From Marivita lacus (GTDB taxonomy: Bacteria > Pseudomonadota > Alphaproteobacteria > Rhodobacterales > Rhodobacteraceae): DNA of 64,000 bases. The position numbers and the translations under genes are program-made. The DNA lies in the NCBI RefSeq assembly GCF_014637725.1, contig NZ_BMFC01000007.1, forward strand, positions 124,001-188,000, given 5' to 3'. This document shows, piece after piece, positions 25,855-34,490 of the stretch. The notes beneath the pieces were generated by a model. That model was not told the origin of the DNA, ran no database searches, and was given only the letters and a program-made list of their open reading frames with translations. The stretch's first letter is position 1. Every line of letters begins with the position of its first letter.

Positions 25855-26301
25855 ATGCAGAGCAGAAGCTCCCCCCTCGACGCCCAGCTGTCCCGGAACC
25901 TGTTGATCTGCAGCGGCTTCAATCGAGGGGATGCGACTCACATTTTCAGCGTCCTTCAGCAGCTCGGGCTTTTCCTTGATGATGAAGGCGGGATCGGGAC
26001 GGTCACCCAAGACGCGGACGGCAGCTTGCGTCTCGAAGCGCGGGGCGACGCGGTCAGAGGCTATCTTTTGGCGGATGACGGCGAAGAGGCGGAATTACAG
26101 GACATCAAGAGACTGGTTCTGGCTTGCGCCCTCCCCACGAGCGAAGTCCATTTTACCGGCAGTTGCCGGCTTGACCCGGAAAAGCTTCTTGTGATCTCGA
26201 GCCGGGCACAGCACGACGGAAATGTGGTCAAGTGGAAGTCGACCCGAACCGTGATCGGCCCGTCAGGCAAGGCCAAGACGGTGCGCGACAACGATTATTG
26301 A
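25855..26301 (+). CDS. Hypothetical protein between flagellar units
   Basis: The 148-residue protein is not recognised. It has no signal peptide or membrane segment. The middle is acidic (LLADDGEEAELQDIKRLVL) and the C-terminus ends GPSGKAKTVRDNDY. Codon choice and GC look like the neighbours, so it is probably a real gene. It is divergent from the twin ParB-like gene and shares its regulatory gap with the inverted motif pair. It converges on the motE unit across about 96 bases. Confidence 0.6.
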   Translation: MQSRSSPLDAQLSRNLLICSGFNRGDATHIFSVLQQLGLFLDDEGGIGTVTQDADGSLRLEARGDAVRGYLLADDGEEAELQDIKRLVLACALPTSEVHFTGSCRLDPEKLLVISSRAQHDGNVVKWKSTRTVIGPSGKAKTVRDNDY

Positions 26302-26397
26302 TCAGACCGGTTTCGACGCTCCTCGATATCCGATAACGATCCCTGATGATTTTCCCGATACACAGCCCGTGTTCAGAATCCCGAACGACCTCTTTGA

Positions 26398-27051
26398 TCA
26401 GTCAAGTTGGACAATGACCGGCATGCGGTCTCCGGGCAGGCGGGAGCGTTCCAAGATGACCCGTGAAATCGCGTTGGCGCGGTTCGGTGCCATTTCGGCC
26501 ATGATCGGTCCGGAGTTGCGCTCGGACATCGCAGAAATGACCAGCACGGCAAGCTCAAGGTCCGCTTGCTGCATGATCGCCGCCGCTTCTGCCGGTTTCA
26601 TGGCACCATAAATGTTGACCAGCCGCGTGACGTCGGCTCCGTTCTTGTCCTGTGCCTGCTCCAGAAGGTGGCTCAACTCTTCTCGCAAGGTGTCGAGTTG
26701 CCGGTTCTGCGCCAGAACAGCCGACCGCGCCAGTTCGATCTCGGCTTCGCGCAGGTCAAGCTCGGCCGCACGCGCGGCCAGCGCATCGTGTTCGGTCGCG
26801 ATCGCGACCAGAAGTTCGGGCAGCGCATCCCCTGGTCCGGCCTCCGGGCCGGCGGGTTCACCAAGAAGCGACCGCCGTATCGTGCCTGTCCCGTCCCACA
26901 CGACGTCCACATCCGGGCGCATTCCAGCGTCCGACACGGCGGCGTCAGCCGGCTTTATCAGCGCAAGCGCATCTTCAGGCAGCAATGAGGCCGCCTTGGC
27001 ACCGACAAGCCCGACAAAGGCAACGGCACCGATCTTGATGATCTTCAACAT
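26398..27051 (-). CDS. motE: MotE-like motility chaperone/structural protein
   Basis: The 217-residue protein has an N-terminal hydrophobic segment (VAFVGLVGAKAA) and a central coiled coil (about 85-140, LAARAAELDLREAEIELARSAV). The C-terminal MgtE/FliG-N-like segment VNIYGAMKPAEAAAIMQQ is characteristic of MotE-type proteins. In rhizobia MotE is the periplasmic chaperone of MotC; that function is not proven here. It is the last gene of the fliL-fliM-DUF6468-motE unit and overlaps the DUF6468 gene by seven bases. Confidence 0.75.
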   Translation of the reverse strand: MLKIIKIGAVAFVGLVGAKAASLLPEDALALIKPADAAVSDAGMRPDVDVVWDGTGTIRRSLLGEPAGPEAGPGDALPELLVAIATEHDALAARAAELDLREAEIELARSAVLAQNRQLDTLREELSHLLEQAQDKNGADVTRLVNIYGAMKPAEAAAIMQQADLELAVLVISAMSERNSGPIMAEMAPNRANAISRVILERSRLPGDRMPVIVQLD

Positions 27052-27383
27052 TCCCGACGCCTCCCCCGAACGATCTCCAGAAGTGAATTGATCAGAATTT
27101 CCCGGTCTTCGTTCGGTGTCGCGCCCTTGGCGCTCTTCTCGGCACCCACGGACCGGTTGGCGTTGGCTGCAACCGACTTGAGGCGAACACTTTCTTCGCG
27201 CATGTCGTTCACCGACTGTTCCGACCGGTCAACGGCCGCGGAAAAAGCCGCAAGTGCCGGGCCAAATTCGACAAGGGCGCGGCTCAGCTTTTCCAGCCGC
27301 CGCGACAGGACAAAGCCGTAAGCGATTCCACCCAGCAGGAGGGCAAGGATAGCGACCTCAACAAGGTCCATGTCTGATGTCAT
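27045..27383 (-). CDS. DUF6468-like flagellar membrane protein
   Basis: The 112-residue protein has one N-terminal membrane segment (about 6-25, VEVAILALLLGGIAYGFVL). A helical soluble part follows. Proteins of this type (DUF6468) sit next to fliM or motE in alphaproteobacterial flagellar loci, and their role is unknown. The gene overlaps fliM by four bases and motE by seven, so it belongs to the fliL operon. The family assignment is from memory of architecture and position. Confidence 0.6.
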   Translation of the reverse strand: MTSDMDLVEVAILALLLGGIAYGFVLSRRLEKLSRALVEFGPALAAFSAAVDRSEQSVNDMREESVRLKSVAANANRSVGAEKSAKGATPNEDREILINSLLEIVRGRRREC

Positions 27384-28348
27384 AACGCCTCCAACGTTTC
27401 AGGGGAAATGGGCTCTACCGGATCGCCTGCCTCGCGCTCGACCCGCAGCGCGATGTTGCCGCTCTTGAGACGGCCAGCCTTCCCAAAGAGTATCGGAATG
27501 CCGGAACACATCACGGTCACCTCCTGATCAGGCAGAATTCCAAAATCGATCTGCGTGCCGCGTTTCCAGTTCAGGATTTGGGCGAGTGGGATCTGTTTCT
27601 CGTGAATCCGCGCCGTAACAACGACGCTGGAGCCGGTGATCCGGTTCTCGATGTGGTCCCGCCAAGACGTGTCACCACCCAGCTTGTCGCCGAGAAACAT
27701 GGTGGACAGCCGCTCCTGCACCGGATCGAGTGTCCGCAACGGGATGATGACGCTGAAGCTTCCCTCGCATTCGTCGAGCCGGACCTCCATTCGCCCAACA
27801 GCGCAGGGCGTGTTGACCCCGTGGATCGCGCCGATTTCCTTTGGAGACTCGACGGCTTCGAGGTTGAGCCGCACCTCGGCGATCCGCGACATGTTCGTGC
27901 CAAGGTCTTCAAGGATCAGACGGAAGAGATGGCGCATCGTCTCGCGCTCGATCCCTGTTGGTGCCCGGGCGGGCGCGCCACCGGGAACCGGCATCCCCCC
28001 TGTCAGCTTTTCCATCGCTGCGAAAACGAATTCGCTGTCCATGGAAAGCGCAATTGCCCCGTTCCATTCCGGCGCCTCTGCTGTCGCGCAGATTGCATGC
28101 GGGTCCATACCGTTCACGATTTCACCCCAACAGGCATAGGTCGTGCGGTCGAACCGAATGTCGGTCAGAAGGTTCGCCCGGGCACGGAACGAGGCTGCAG
28201 TTGCGGGGGCCATACGGGAAAAGATGACGTCCAGCATCGGCAGCGGCTGAAAACCGGCCGAGGCCTTCGCGATGATCTCTTCCTCGACAAGCCGGGTCTG
28301 AGGCACAATCAGGCCGATTTCGATCTCTTGCGGGGCAGCGTCTTCCAT
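27380..28348 (-). CDS. fliM: Flagellar motor switch protein FliM, divergent
   Basis: The 322-residue protein is recognised by the middle CheC-like domain (about 60-210) and the C-terminal SpoA/FliN-like domain (about 235-310, VTARIHEKQIPLAQILNWKRGTQIDF). Location between fliL and the MotE unit supports it. It is divergent: the N-terminus MEDAAPQEIEIGLIVPQ lacks the usual LSQxEIDALL CheY-binding motif, and the FliG-binding GGxG region is only partly recognisable (KLTGGMPVPGG). FliM would form the C ring with FliG and FliN, encoded in the divergent unit. Confidence 0.8.
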   Translation of the reverse strand: MEDAAPQEIEIGLIVPQTRLVEEEIIAKASAGFQPLPMLDVIFSRMAPATAASFRARANLLTDIRFDRTTYACWGEIVNGMDPHAICATAEAPEWNGAIALSMDSEFVFAAMEKLTGGMPVPGGAPARAPTGIERETMRHLFRLILEDLGTNMSRIAEVRLNLEAVESPKEIGAIHGVNTPCAVGRMEVRLDECEGSFSVIIPLRTLDPVQERLSTMFLGDKLGGDTSWRDHIENRITGSSVVVTARIHEKQIPLAQILNWKRGTQIDFGILPDQEVTVMCSGIPILFGKAGRLKSGNIALRVEREAGDPVEPISPETLEAL

Positions 28349-28361
28349 CCGGGTTTCTCCC

Positions 28362-28880
28362 TCACTGGATAACCAGGTCCTGGATCAGGACCATCTTCGC
28401 GTTCAGATCCGGTGCAACGGCGCGGGCCCGGCGCAAAAGCTCTTCTCGCAGCAAGGCAAACCCTGCGCTGCCCCGCACGTCGCTTTCCCTGAGTTGCGAA
28501 AGATATTCGATGAAGGCATCGCGCAACTCGGCAGTCGGCATCGTCGCCGTCCCTTCCTTGTCGGAATCTCCGGCTGCCGACTCGGGATAGGCAACCACGA
28601 GAGGCGCAATCAGCAGATGGAGCTTTCCGCCACCTGCCCGGTCTGCCGGGATGACGACAGTGATCCGTCCGATGTCGATCTCCTGCCGATTGCCCTCGCT
28701 TCTTTCCTCCTTTGGCATATCCGCGCCAGGCGCATATTCCGGCACGGCCTCGTCTTTCAGGAAGGTGCCGAGGCCGATGCCGGCACCGGCACCAACGATG
28801 AAAACCGCTGCGACAACGGCGACGAGGATAATCCTGCTTCGAGAAACGGGGGCTTCGGGAATCGCCGTGGCGCTGGACAT
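28362..28880 (-). CDS. fliL: Flagellar basal body-associated protein FliL
   Basis: The 172-residue protein has one membrane segment (about 15-40, SRIILVAVVAAVFIVGAGAGIGLG) and a periplasmic C-terminal part ending ARAVAPDLNAKMVLIQDLVIQ. This resembles the FliL architecture, and the gene precedes fliM as in many flagellar loci. It is one of two FliL-like genes in the window. Its start lies 26 bases from a TTTTCGCAA element. Similarity is moderate, so the symbol is assigned mainly on architecture and position. Confidence 0.7.
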   Translation of the reverse strand: MSSATAIPEAPVSRSRIILVAVVAAVFIVGAGAGIGLGTFLKDEAVPEYAPGADMPKEERSEGNRQEIDIGRITVVIPADRAGGGKLHLLIAPLVVAYPESAAGDSDKEGTATMPTAELRDAFIEYLSQLRESDVRGSAGFALLREELLRRARAVAPDLNAKMVLIQDLVIQ

Positions 28881-28906
28881 GATACGCGAACTCCGGGTTA
28901 GTGTGA

Positions 28907-28915
28907 TTTTCGCAA
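28907..28915 (-). promoter_or_regulatory. Flagellar element, copy 10 (fliL)
   Basis: TTTTCGCAA on the plus strand, so TTGCGAAAA toward fliL, 26 bases before its ATG. Confidence 0.55.
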
Positions 28916-29088
28916 AATACTAACCTGTCGATATCATCTTGGGAAGCCCTGCCATCAAACTTTCGACAGTCAAAGCCCGTTTTAGCCAATATATCATGAT
29001 CCTTAGGACGTGAAGCGTTGCAGAAAGGCTTCAAAAAACCCCTTGCAACACGATTGTCTTGAGATCGCCCAAAATCCGTTATACATCG

Positions 29089-29098
29089 TTTTTCGCAA
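29089..29098 (+). promoter_or_regulatory. Flagellar element, copy 11 (fliF)
   Basis: Exact TTTTTCGCAA, 48 bases before the fliF GTG. The preceding ATCG is shared with the flgB copy. Confidence 0.65.
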
Positions 29099-29146
29099 GA
29101 CCCTCTCGATGATTCCGTCGGCAGGTAGGTCAGATTCCGAGGGCCC

Positions 29147-30781
29147 GTGAAAAACGTCATCGAAAATCTAGCAGCACTCGGCCGCCGCCGTCTGATCATT
29201 CTGGCGCTGACCGGTCTTGGCGTGCTCCTCTCCATCGGAGTGGGCCTGAGCGTGGTCATGGCACCGACTTACCGCCCTTTGGTGACCGATGCGACTGCAG
29301 CGACAAGCTCACAGATCTTCGCCGAACTCGAGCGCGCAGGCCTTGCGCCGCGCATTTCATCCGACGGCACGGTGATCAGCCTTCCCGAGGCGGACATCCC
29401 CCGGGCCCGCATGGCACTGGCCGAAGCAGGCCTGCCGCCCGCAGATACAGCGGGATGGGCGCTCTTCGACAATGTTTCCGCCATCGGGATGAACAGCTTT
29501 TTGCAACGGGTGAACCGGCTACGCGCGCTTGAAGGCGAACTCACCCGGTCGATCAAGAGTCTCGACATTGTTGAGGATGCCCGTGTCCACCTTGTTCTGC
29601 CAGAGCGTGAAACCTTTTCTCAGGAAAGACCGGAAGCTTCGGCTTCCGTGATCGTGCGCACCCGTCCCGGGCGCGTCCTGGAGCGCCGCCAGGCACTGGC
29701 GATCCGAAGCCTCGTCGCAGCTGCAGTGCCAGATCTTGCTCCCGGCCGCGTGACCGTGCTTACGGCAAGCGGTCAGACCATTCTTGCCGAGGAAGGCACC
29801 GAGATCGGGATCGGTGACGCCCAGCTTGAGATCGAGGAACGCCTGCGGCGCAACATCGAGAGCATCCTCGGGGCCCATGTCGGCGCCGAAAATGTGCGGG
29901 TGCGCGTCACGGCCGAACTGGAGTCCACGCGTCGTGTCGTTGTCCAGGAAAGCTTCGATCCGGAAACGTCGGTCCCGCGCACAATCACCTCGACCAGTGA
30001 AGAATCCCAGTCAAAAGACGCAGATTCCGGAGCCATAGATGTCGCCAACAACCTCGCCACCGTCAATCCGGTGGGAGGCGGCGGCGGCAGTTCAGAGAGC
30101 CGGTCTCGGCAATCAGAGGAACGCCAGTTCTCCATAGGCTCGGTCCGGTCCGAACAAGTCACCGAAGCTGGCGGCATCAAGCGGCTGACCGTTGCGGCGG
30201 TCATCAACGGCATCTGGGACGGAACCACCTACCAGGAGCGCAGCCCGCAAGAGCTTGAACGGCTTGCATCCCTCGTGACGACCGCTGCCGGGATTGATCA
30301 GGCGCGCGGCGATCTTGTCACAGTCGAAAGCTTTCGCTTCGCCGAAAACCTGGCCCTTCTCGACGGCGAAAGCGGCGGCCTGTCCGAACTGCTCGCGCTG
30401 CATCTCGGAACCATCCTGCGGGCGCTCATCGGCTTGATCGCCGTCTCGCTGGTCCTGCTCCTCGCGGTTCGACCCGCGCTGAAGCAACTCTCCGCACCGC
30501 GCGAGGCAGGGGCAAGCAGTGGATTGCCGGCGCTTGGTGGCTTTGGGGATGAACCGATGACTATGGCCGTCGCGGGCCCCATGGCGATGGGCAGCGCTTT
30601 TTCTGTCCCGAACAGCACAGGATTTGCCGATGGCGCGCCAAATGAAGGTGACTTCGTGTCCTTCTCGTCCTTCTCGGGAAACGTGATGCGACAGTATGTC
30701 GATGACTTCAGCCACTTGGTCGAAACCGAACCAGAAGCCTCCATGCGCACGATCCGCGCCTGGATCAACCAGAAGGGCTGA
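29147..30781 (+). CDS. fliF: Flagellar MS-ring protein FliF
   Basis: The 544-residue protein has the FliF plan: a membrane segment at about 19-39 and ring-building motifs. RPLVTDATAATSSQIFAELE, DGTVISLPEADIPRARMALAEAGLP and LQRVNRLRALEGELTRSIKS fall in the first third, and a second membrane segment lies at about 422-444. It has a short cytosolic C-terminal tail that binds FliG. It heads the plus-strand unit fliF-fliH-fliN-fliP-fliG. The GTG start fits the conserved N-terminus. Confidence 0.95.
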   Translation: MKNVIENLAALGRRRLIILALTGLGVLLSIGVGLSVVMAPTYRPLVTDATAATSSQIFAELERAGLAPRISSDGTVISLPEADIPRARMALAEAGLPPADTAGWALFDNVSAIGMNSFLQRVNRLRALEGELTRSIKSLDIVEDARVHLVLPERETFSQERPEASASVIVRTRPGRVLERRQALAIRSLVAAAVPDLAPGRVTVLTASGQTILAEEGTEIGIGDAQLEIEERLRRNIESILGAHVGAENVRVRVTAELESTRRVVVQESFDPETSVPRTITSTSEESQSKDADSGAIDVANNLATVNPVGGGGGSSESRSRQSEERQFSIGSVRSEQVTEAGGIKRLTVAAVINGIWDGTTYQERSPQELERLASLVTTAAGIDQARGDLVTVESFRFAENLALLDGESGGLSELLALHLGTILRALIGLIAVSLVLLLAVRPALKQLSAPREAGASSGLPALGGFGDEPMTMAVAGPMAMGSAFSVPNSTGFADGAPNEGDFVSFSSFSGNVMRQYVDDFSHLVETEPEASMRTIRAWINQKG

Positions 30782-30786
30782 CGCTG

Positions 30787-31455
30787 ATGACGATGGCTAA
30801 TCTGCTGTTCACCCGCGACTTCGATGCAGAGATCGACGCAGAGCGCCACATCGCTGAATGCGTGGTCCCGGTCTATGGCCCGGACGAGCTTGCGGCGGCG
30901 GTCGAGGCGGCGCGACAGGAAGGGTTTGCGCAAGGCCTCGCACAAGGCATCGAGGATGGGCGCGCGGAAGTTGGCGCAGCACTCGAGGCGCGACGCGCGG
31001 AAGCGCTTGAACACCTCCTCCCCGAGATCGCGGCCCTGATCGCAGATCGGGCGACACACCGTGCCTGTCTTGAAGCCGAGATGGCAGCCTACATGCGGGA
31101 CGTGTCCGAAACGATCCTGCCGGAGGTCCTCCGCTCACTTGGGCACCAACGGATCGACGCAGAGATCGCCCGCATCGTCAAACGCGCCGTGGGCAGCCCG
31201 GCGCTCGAGATCCGCGTGTCTACGATTTTCGCAGACAGCTTTGCCGCCGACCTTGCATCCCCGAGCGATCGCGAGGGGCCAGCCATTCGGGTCGTGCCCG
31301 ACGCCGCGCTCGAACCGTCAGAGGTCAGGGCAAGCTGGCGCAACGGTCGCTCGCGCTATTCCTTCCCGGCACTGTGTCGATCGATACTTGCTCTCGTCGC
31401 CGATGTCGCGATCTCCCCCACCCCCAAAGCAGTAGCAGGTCCCAACGATGCCTAA
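30787..31455 (+). CDS. fliH: FliH-like export ATPase regulator
   Basis: The 222-residue protein has the Glu/Ala/Gln-rich middle (VEAARQEGFAQGLAQGIEDGRAEVG) typical of FliH and type III stator proteins, and a C-terminal globular half. FliH inhibits and docks the ATPase FliI, encoded at the left edge. It lies five bases after fliF and overlaps fliN by eight bases. An ATG six bases further in is equally usable as start. C-terminal sequence identity is low, as usual for FliH. Confidence 0.75.
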   Translation: MTMANLLFTRDFDAEIDAERHIAECVVPVYGPDELAAAVEAARQEGFAQGLAQGIEDGRAEVGAALEARRAEALEHLLPEIAALIADRATHRACLEAEMAAYMRDVSETILPEVLRSLGHQRIDAEIARIVKRAVGSPALEIRVSTIFADSFAADLASPSDREGPAIRVVPDAALEPSEVRASWRNGRSRYSFPALCRSILALVADVAISPTPKAVAGPNDA

Positions 31456-31777
31456 CCCAACAGAGTCCAACCTTCTTGACGACCTCACCAAGGTCAGCCC
31501 CGCCCAAGAGGGCTCCGACGGTCACAACATCAATTCGATGCTGAACGTGTCGCTGAACGTGCAGGTGGTCCTTGGCCAGGCGCGCATGTCCATTTCGCAG
31601 CTTCTTTCACTCGCCCGTGGGTCGGTGATCGAGATCGACCGCAAGATCGGCGAACCTCTGGACGTGATGATCAACGATCGCCTCGTCGCGCGCGGTGACC
31701 TGGTCAAGGTCGGTGAGGACGGGATCGGCATCACGCTGACCGAGATCGTCAAGGATTATGTGTCGGTGATTGGCTGA
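31448..31777 (+). CDS. fliN: Flagellar motor switch protein FliN
   Basis: The 109-residue protein carries the SpoA domain of FliN: LNVQVVLGQARMSISQLLSLARGSVIEIDRKIGEPLDVMINDRLVARGDLVKVGEDGIGITLTEIV. FliN forms the lower C ring with FliM. It overlaps the FliH-like gene by eight bases and fliP starts three bases after it. The acidic N-terminal leader is variable. Confidence 0.94.
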   Translation: MPNPTESNLLDDLTKVSPAQEGSDGHNINSMLNVSLNVQVVLGQARMSISQLLSLARGSVIEIDRKIGEPLDVMINDRLVARGDLVKVGEDGIGITLTEIVKDYVSVIG

Positions 31778-31780
31778 CAC

Positions 31781-32611
31781 ATGCGCGGGACACTCCCTCT
31801 TGCCTGTCTGATCGGTCTTTGCGCGGGTCCCGTCGTGGCCCAGAGCACGCCGATGGAGTCGATCGGCCCGCTGCTCCGCGACCTGTCTCAGAGCATGGGC
31901 GATGAGGGGGGAGGCGAATTGTCCGGACGGCTTGTCCAGCTGATCGGTCTCCTGACGGTTCTGTCGATTGCGCCAGGATTGATGATCGTCATGACCTGCT
32001 TCACGCGCTTCGTGATCGTGTTGTCGATGCTGCGCATGGCGCTCGGCCTCAACCAGTCGCCACCGAACCTCGTCATCACCTCGCTCGCACTGTTTCTGAC
32101 CTTCTTCGTCATGCAGCCCGTTTTCCAGACCAGCTGGGATGAGGGCCTCGCGCCATTGCTCGAAGGCTCGATCACCGAGGAACAGGCCGTATCGCGGATC
32201 GCCATGCCCTTCCACCGCTTCATGGCCGCCAACACGCGCGAAATCGACATCGCGCTTTTCGAACGGTACGCTTCCGAGGGTGGGCGCAGCGAGGCACTTG
32301 TCACACCTCCGTTCTCCGCAATGGCAGCCGAACCGCCCGAAGGCCCCCGCGACCGGGCTGATGTTTCATGGTCGGTCCTTGTTCCTGCCTTCATGATCTC
32401 CGAATTGCGACGGGCTTTCACCATTGGTTTCCTGATCTACCTGCCTTTCGTCGCCATCGACCTCATCGTCGCGTCGATCCTCATGGGGGCGGGCATGATG
32501 ATGCTGTCCCCTGTCATGATCTCCCTGCCCTTCAAGGTCATCTTCTTTGTTCTCATCGACGGCTGGTACATGCTGGCCGGCTCGCTCATCCAGTCTTACG
32601 CGTCCTATTGA
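31781..32611 (+). CDS. fliP: Flagellar export gate protein FliP
   Basis: The 276-residue protein starts with a signal-like segment. It has the family motif MTCFTRFVIVLSMLRMALGLNQSPPN, then AFMISELRRAFTIGFLIYLPFVAIDL and the C-terminal MMLSPVMISLPFKVIFFVLIDGW. FliP is the core of the FliPQR export gate. Length and the number of membrane segments are normal. It sits between fliN and fliG on the same transcript. Confidence 0.96.
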   Translation: MRGTLPLACLIGLCAGPVVAQSTPMESIGPLLRDLSQSMGDEGGGELSGRLVQLIGLLTVLSIAPGLMIVMTCFTRFVIVLSMLRMALGLNQSPPNLVITSLALFLTFFVMQPVFQTSWDEGLAPLLEGSITEEQAVSRIAMPFHRFMAANTREIDIALFERYASEGGRSEALVTPPFSAMAAEPPEGPRDRADVSWSVLVPAFMISELRRAFTIGFLIYLPFVAIDLIVASILMGAGMMMLSPVMISLPFKVIFFVLIDGWYMLAGSLIQSYASY

Positions 32612-32633
32612 ACCCGAACACGCAGGCCATCCC

Positions 32634-33647
32634 ATGAAACTCCCCCCTGACGACATTCGCCTGCGCGGCATCGAAAAGGCCGCAATCCTGTTCATATGCC
32701 TCGGCGAGTCGCGCGGATCGGACCTGATGCGCCAATTGTCGACGCCCGAGATTCAGGCGCTGGTCTCTGCGATGTCGACGCTTGGCACGATCCCGGCGGC
32801 CACGGTGGAGACAGTGCTGAAAGAGTTCTCCGAAAACGTTTCGGGCTCCGCCGGTGTTCAGGGATCGATCGAGATGGCCGAGCGGCTTCTTCTGAACTTC
32901 ATGACCGAAGATCAGGTGGCCGAGATCATGGGAGAGTTGAAGGGTCCGGCGAGTGGCCGCAATGTCTGGGAAGCGCTGTCCACCCTCAACGAACAGACCA
33001 TCGCAAGCTGGCTCAAGGGGGAACACGACCAGACGATCGCCGCGATCATGACAAAGGTCAAACCCGACGTCGCCGCGCGTGTCGTGCCTCTTTTCGGACC
33101 CGAGAGGATGGCCGACATCACGACGCGGATGATCCGGATCGACATGCTGCCGCGTCACGTGACAGAGACGCTCGAGAACGTGGTGCGCAACGAGCTTCTT
33201 GCCGCCGCCTCGCGCAAGACCAGCCACGATTCAAAGCAGCGGATGGCCGACATGTTCAACAAGATGGACGGTGCTGTCTTTGACCGGCTGTCCGAAGAAC
33301 TCGAAGTTCGCGCACCCACGGATTTCGTCGCCATCAAGCAAAAGATGTTCACCTTCGACGATCTTATCCGGCTCGACGCAAACGCGCTGCAACGGATCAT
33401 CCGGATGGCCGATGGCAAACTCCTCGCACTTGCGTTGCGCGGCGCAAAAAAGAACATCCGCGACGGTATCATGGAAACGCTGACGCTGCGCATGCAGGAA
33501 ATGCTGCGCACCGAGATGCAGGAAATGGGACCCGTACGCGCCCGCGACACGCGCGAGGCGCAATCGGCGCTGATCGACATCGCGAACGATCTGGCCCGTC
33601 AGGAAATCATCCGCCTGCCCACTCAGGAAGACGAACTTCTGGAGTGA
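32634..33647 (+). CDS. fliG: Flagellar motor switch protein FliG
   Basis: From the ATG at 32634 the protein has 337 residues, about the normal FliG length. The N-terminal FliF-binding domain reads GIEKAAILFICLGESRGSDLMRQLSTPEIQALVSAMSTLG. The C-terminal torque domain reads MFTFDDLIRLDANALQRIIR and LALALRGAKKNIRDGIMETLTLRMQEMLR. The open frame extends upstream to 32547 inside fliP, but the protein without that extension is the canonical FliG. It is the last gene of the fliF unit. Confidence 0.95.
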   Translation: MKLPPDDIRLRGIEKAAILFICLGESRGSDLMRQLSTPEIQALVSAMSTLGTIPAATVETVLKEFSENVSGSAGVQGSIEMAERLLLNFMTEDQVAEIMGELKGPASGRNVWEALSTLNEQTIASWLKGEHDQTIAAIMTKVKPDVAARVVPLFGPERMADITTRMIRIDMLPRHVTETLENVVRNELLAAASRKTSHDSKQRMADMFNKMDGAVFDRLSEELEVRAPTDFVAIKQKMFTFDDLIRLDANALQRIIRMADGKLLALALRGAKKNIRDGIMETLTLRMQEMLRTEMQEMGPVRARDTREAQSALIDIANDLARQEIIRLPTQEDELLE

Positions 33648-33648
33648 T

Positions 33649-33663
33649 CACCCCTCGGGGGTG
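33649..33663. terminator. Short hairpin between convergent fliG and DUF1217 gene
   Basis: CACCCC and GGGGTG form a 6-bp stem with a 3-base loop in the 21-base gap between the two convergent genes. No T-run follows. Confidence 0.4.
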
Positions 33664-33668
33664 CTGCC

Positions 33669-34490
33669 TCAGAGTCCGCGGCGATAGCTTGAGGCCGAGA
33701 ACTGGCTGATCGCCTCGAGATTGATCGTGATGGGTGTCCAGGCTCCGCCGGTATTCGAAAAGAGATCGAGAATGCCAGCTTGCCTTGGGCCGGGATCGAG
33801 AGCGCCAGCGATGGCCGCATATTGGCGGACAAGCTTCTGCTGCACGGCGGGGTCTTGCAGTTCTTCGATCTTCATCCGCTTCTCGAACAATCGCACTTGT
33901 GAGTCGACATCTCCTTGACCGACAGACGCGGGCAAGCCAAAGGCGGTGCGGAAAAACTGGCCCATCGACTTGTCCGCGAGCACCTTGTACCAGCTTGTCA
34001 GCGTCGGCACCTTGCGTTCGAAATCCAGCGCAATACCAACGCTGGGGTTGGCGTCCATCTGCCCGTCGATCAGCCGCTGGTCGACATACCGCTCCACAAG
34101 CGCATCGGTCCAGGCGGCGGAGCCGAAATCAACGCGGGCGACAGTGCCGTCAGTGTCAAAACCCATGACCTTGTTGATCTCCCGGTAACGGCTGTCGGAA
34201 AGCTTGTTCACCAGTGAGGTCTTGTCGAGAGGATCAGAGGTCATGATCTTCTTCATCATGGCCTTTGCAAAGATCTCGCTTTCCAGCCCGAAGGCCTTCA
34301 TCACGAAGCCAAAAACCTGGCCATCCTTCAAAAGCTCATCGACAGAACCGATGCTGCCGATCCGCTCCTTGAAAGCCTCGATCTCGCGCTTCGCGACGGG
34401 CTCGTTGCGAAGCGACGTCTCGAACTGATCGCGATTCCTCGCGATCAGTCCAATGGCAAGGATTGGCGACAGACCACCCGTGGAAATCAT
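33669..34490 (-). CDS. DUF1217 flagellar-associated protein
   Basis: The 273-residue protein resembles the DUF1217 family of alphaproteobacterial flagellar loci. Motifs include FGFVMKAFGLESEIFAKAMMKKIMTSDPLDKTSLVNKLSDSRYREI, and WYKVLADKSMGQFFRTAFGLP. Its role is not established; family members are linked to flagellar assembly or export. It overlaps the flbT stop by four bases, so flaF-flbT-DUF1217 is one coupled unit downstream of flagellin. Confidence 0.8.
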   Translation of the reverse strand: MISTGGLSPILAIGLIARNRDQFETSLRNEPVAKREIEAFKERIGSIGSVDELLKDGQVFGFVMKAFGLESEIFAKAMMKKIMTSDPLDKTSLVNKLSDSRYREINKVMGFDTDGTVARVDFGSAAWTDALVERYVDQRLIDGQMDANPSVGIALDFERKVPTLTSWYKVLADKSMGQFFRTAFGLPASVGQGDVDSQVRLFEKRMKIEELQDPAVQQKLVRQYAAIAGALDPGPRQAGILDLFSNTGGAWTPITINLEAISQFSASSYRRGL

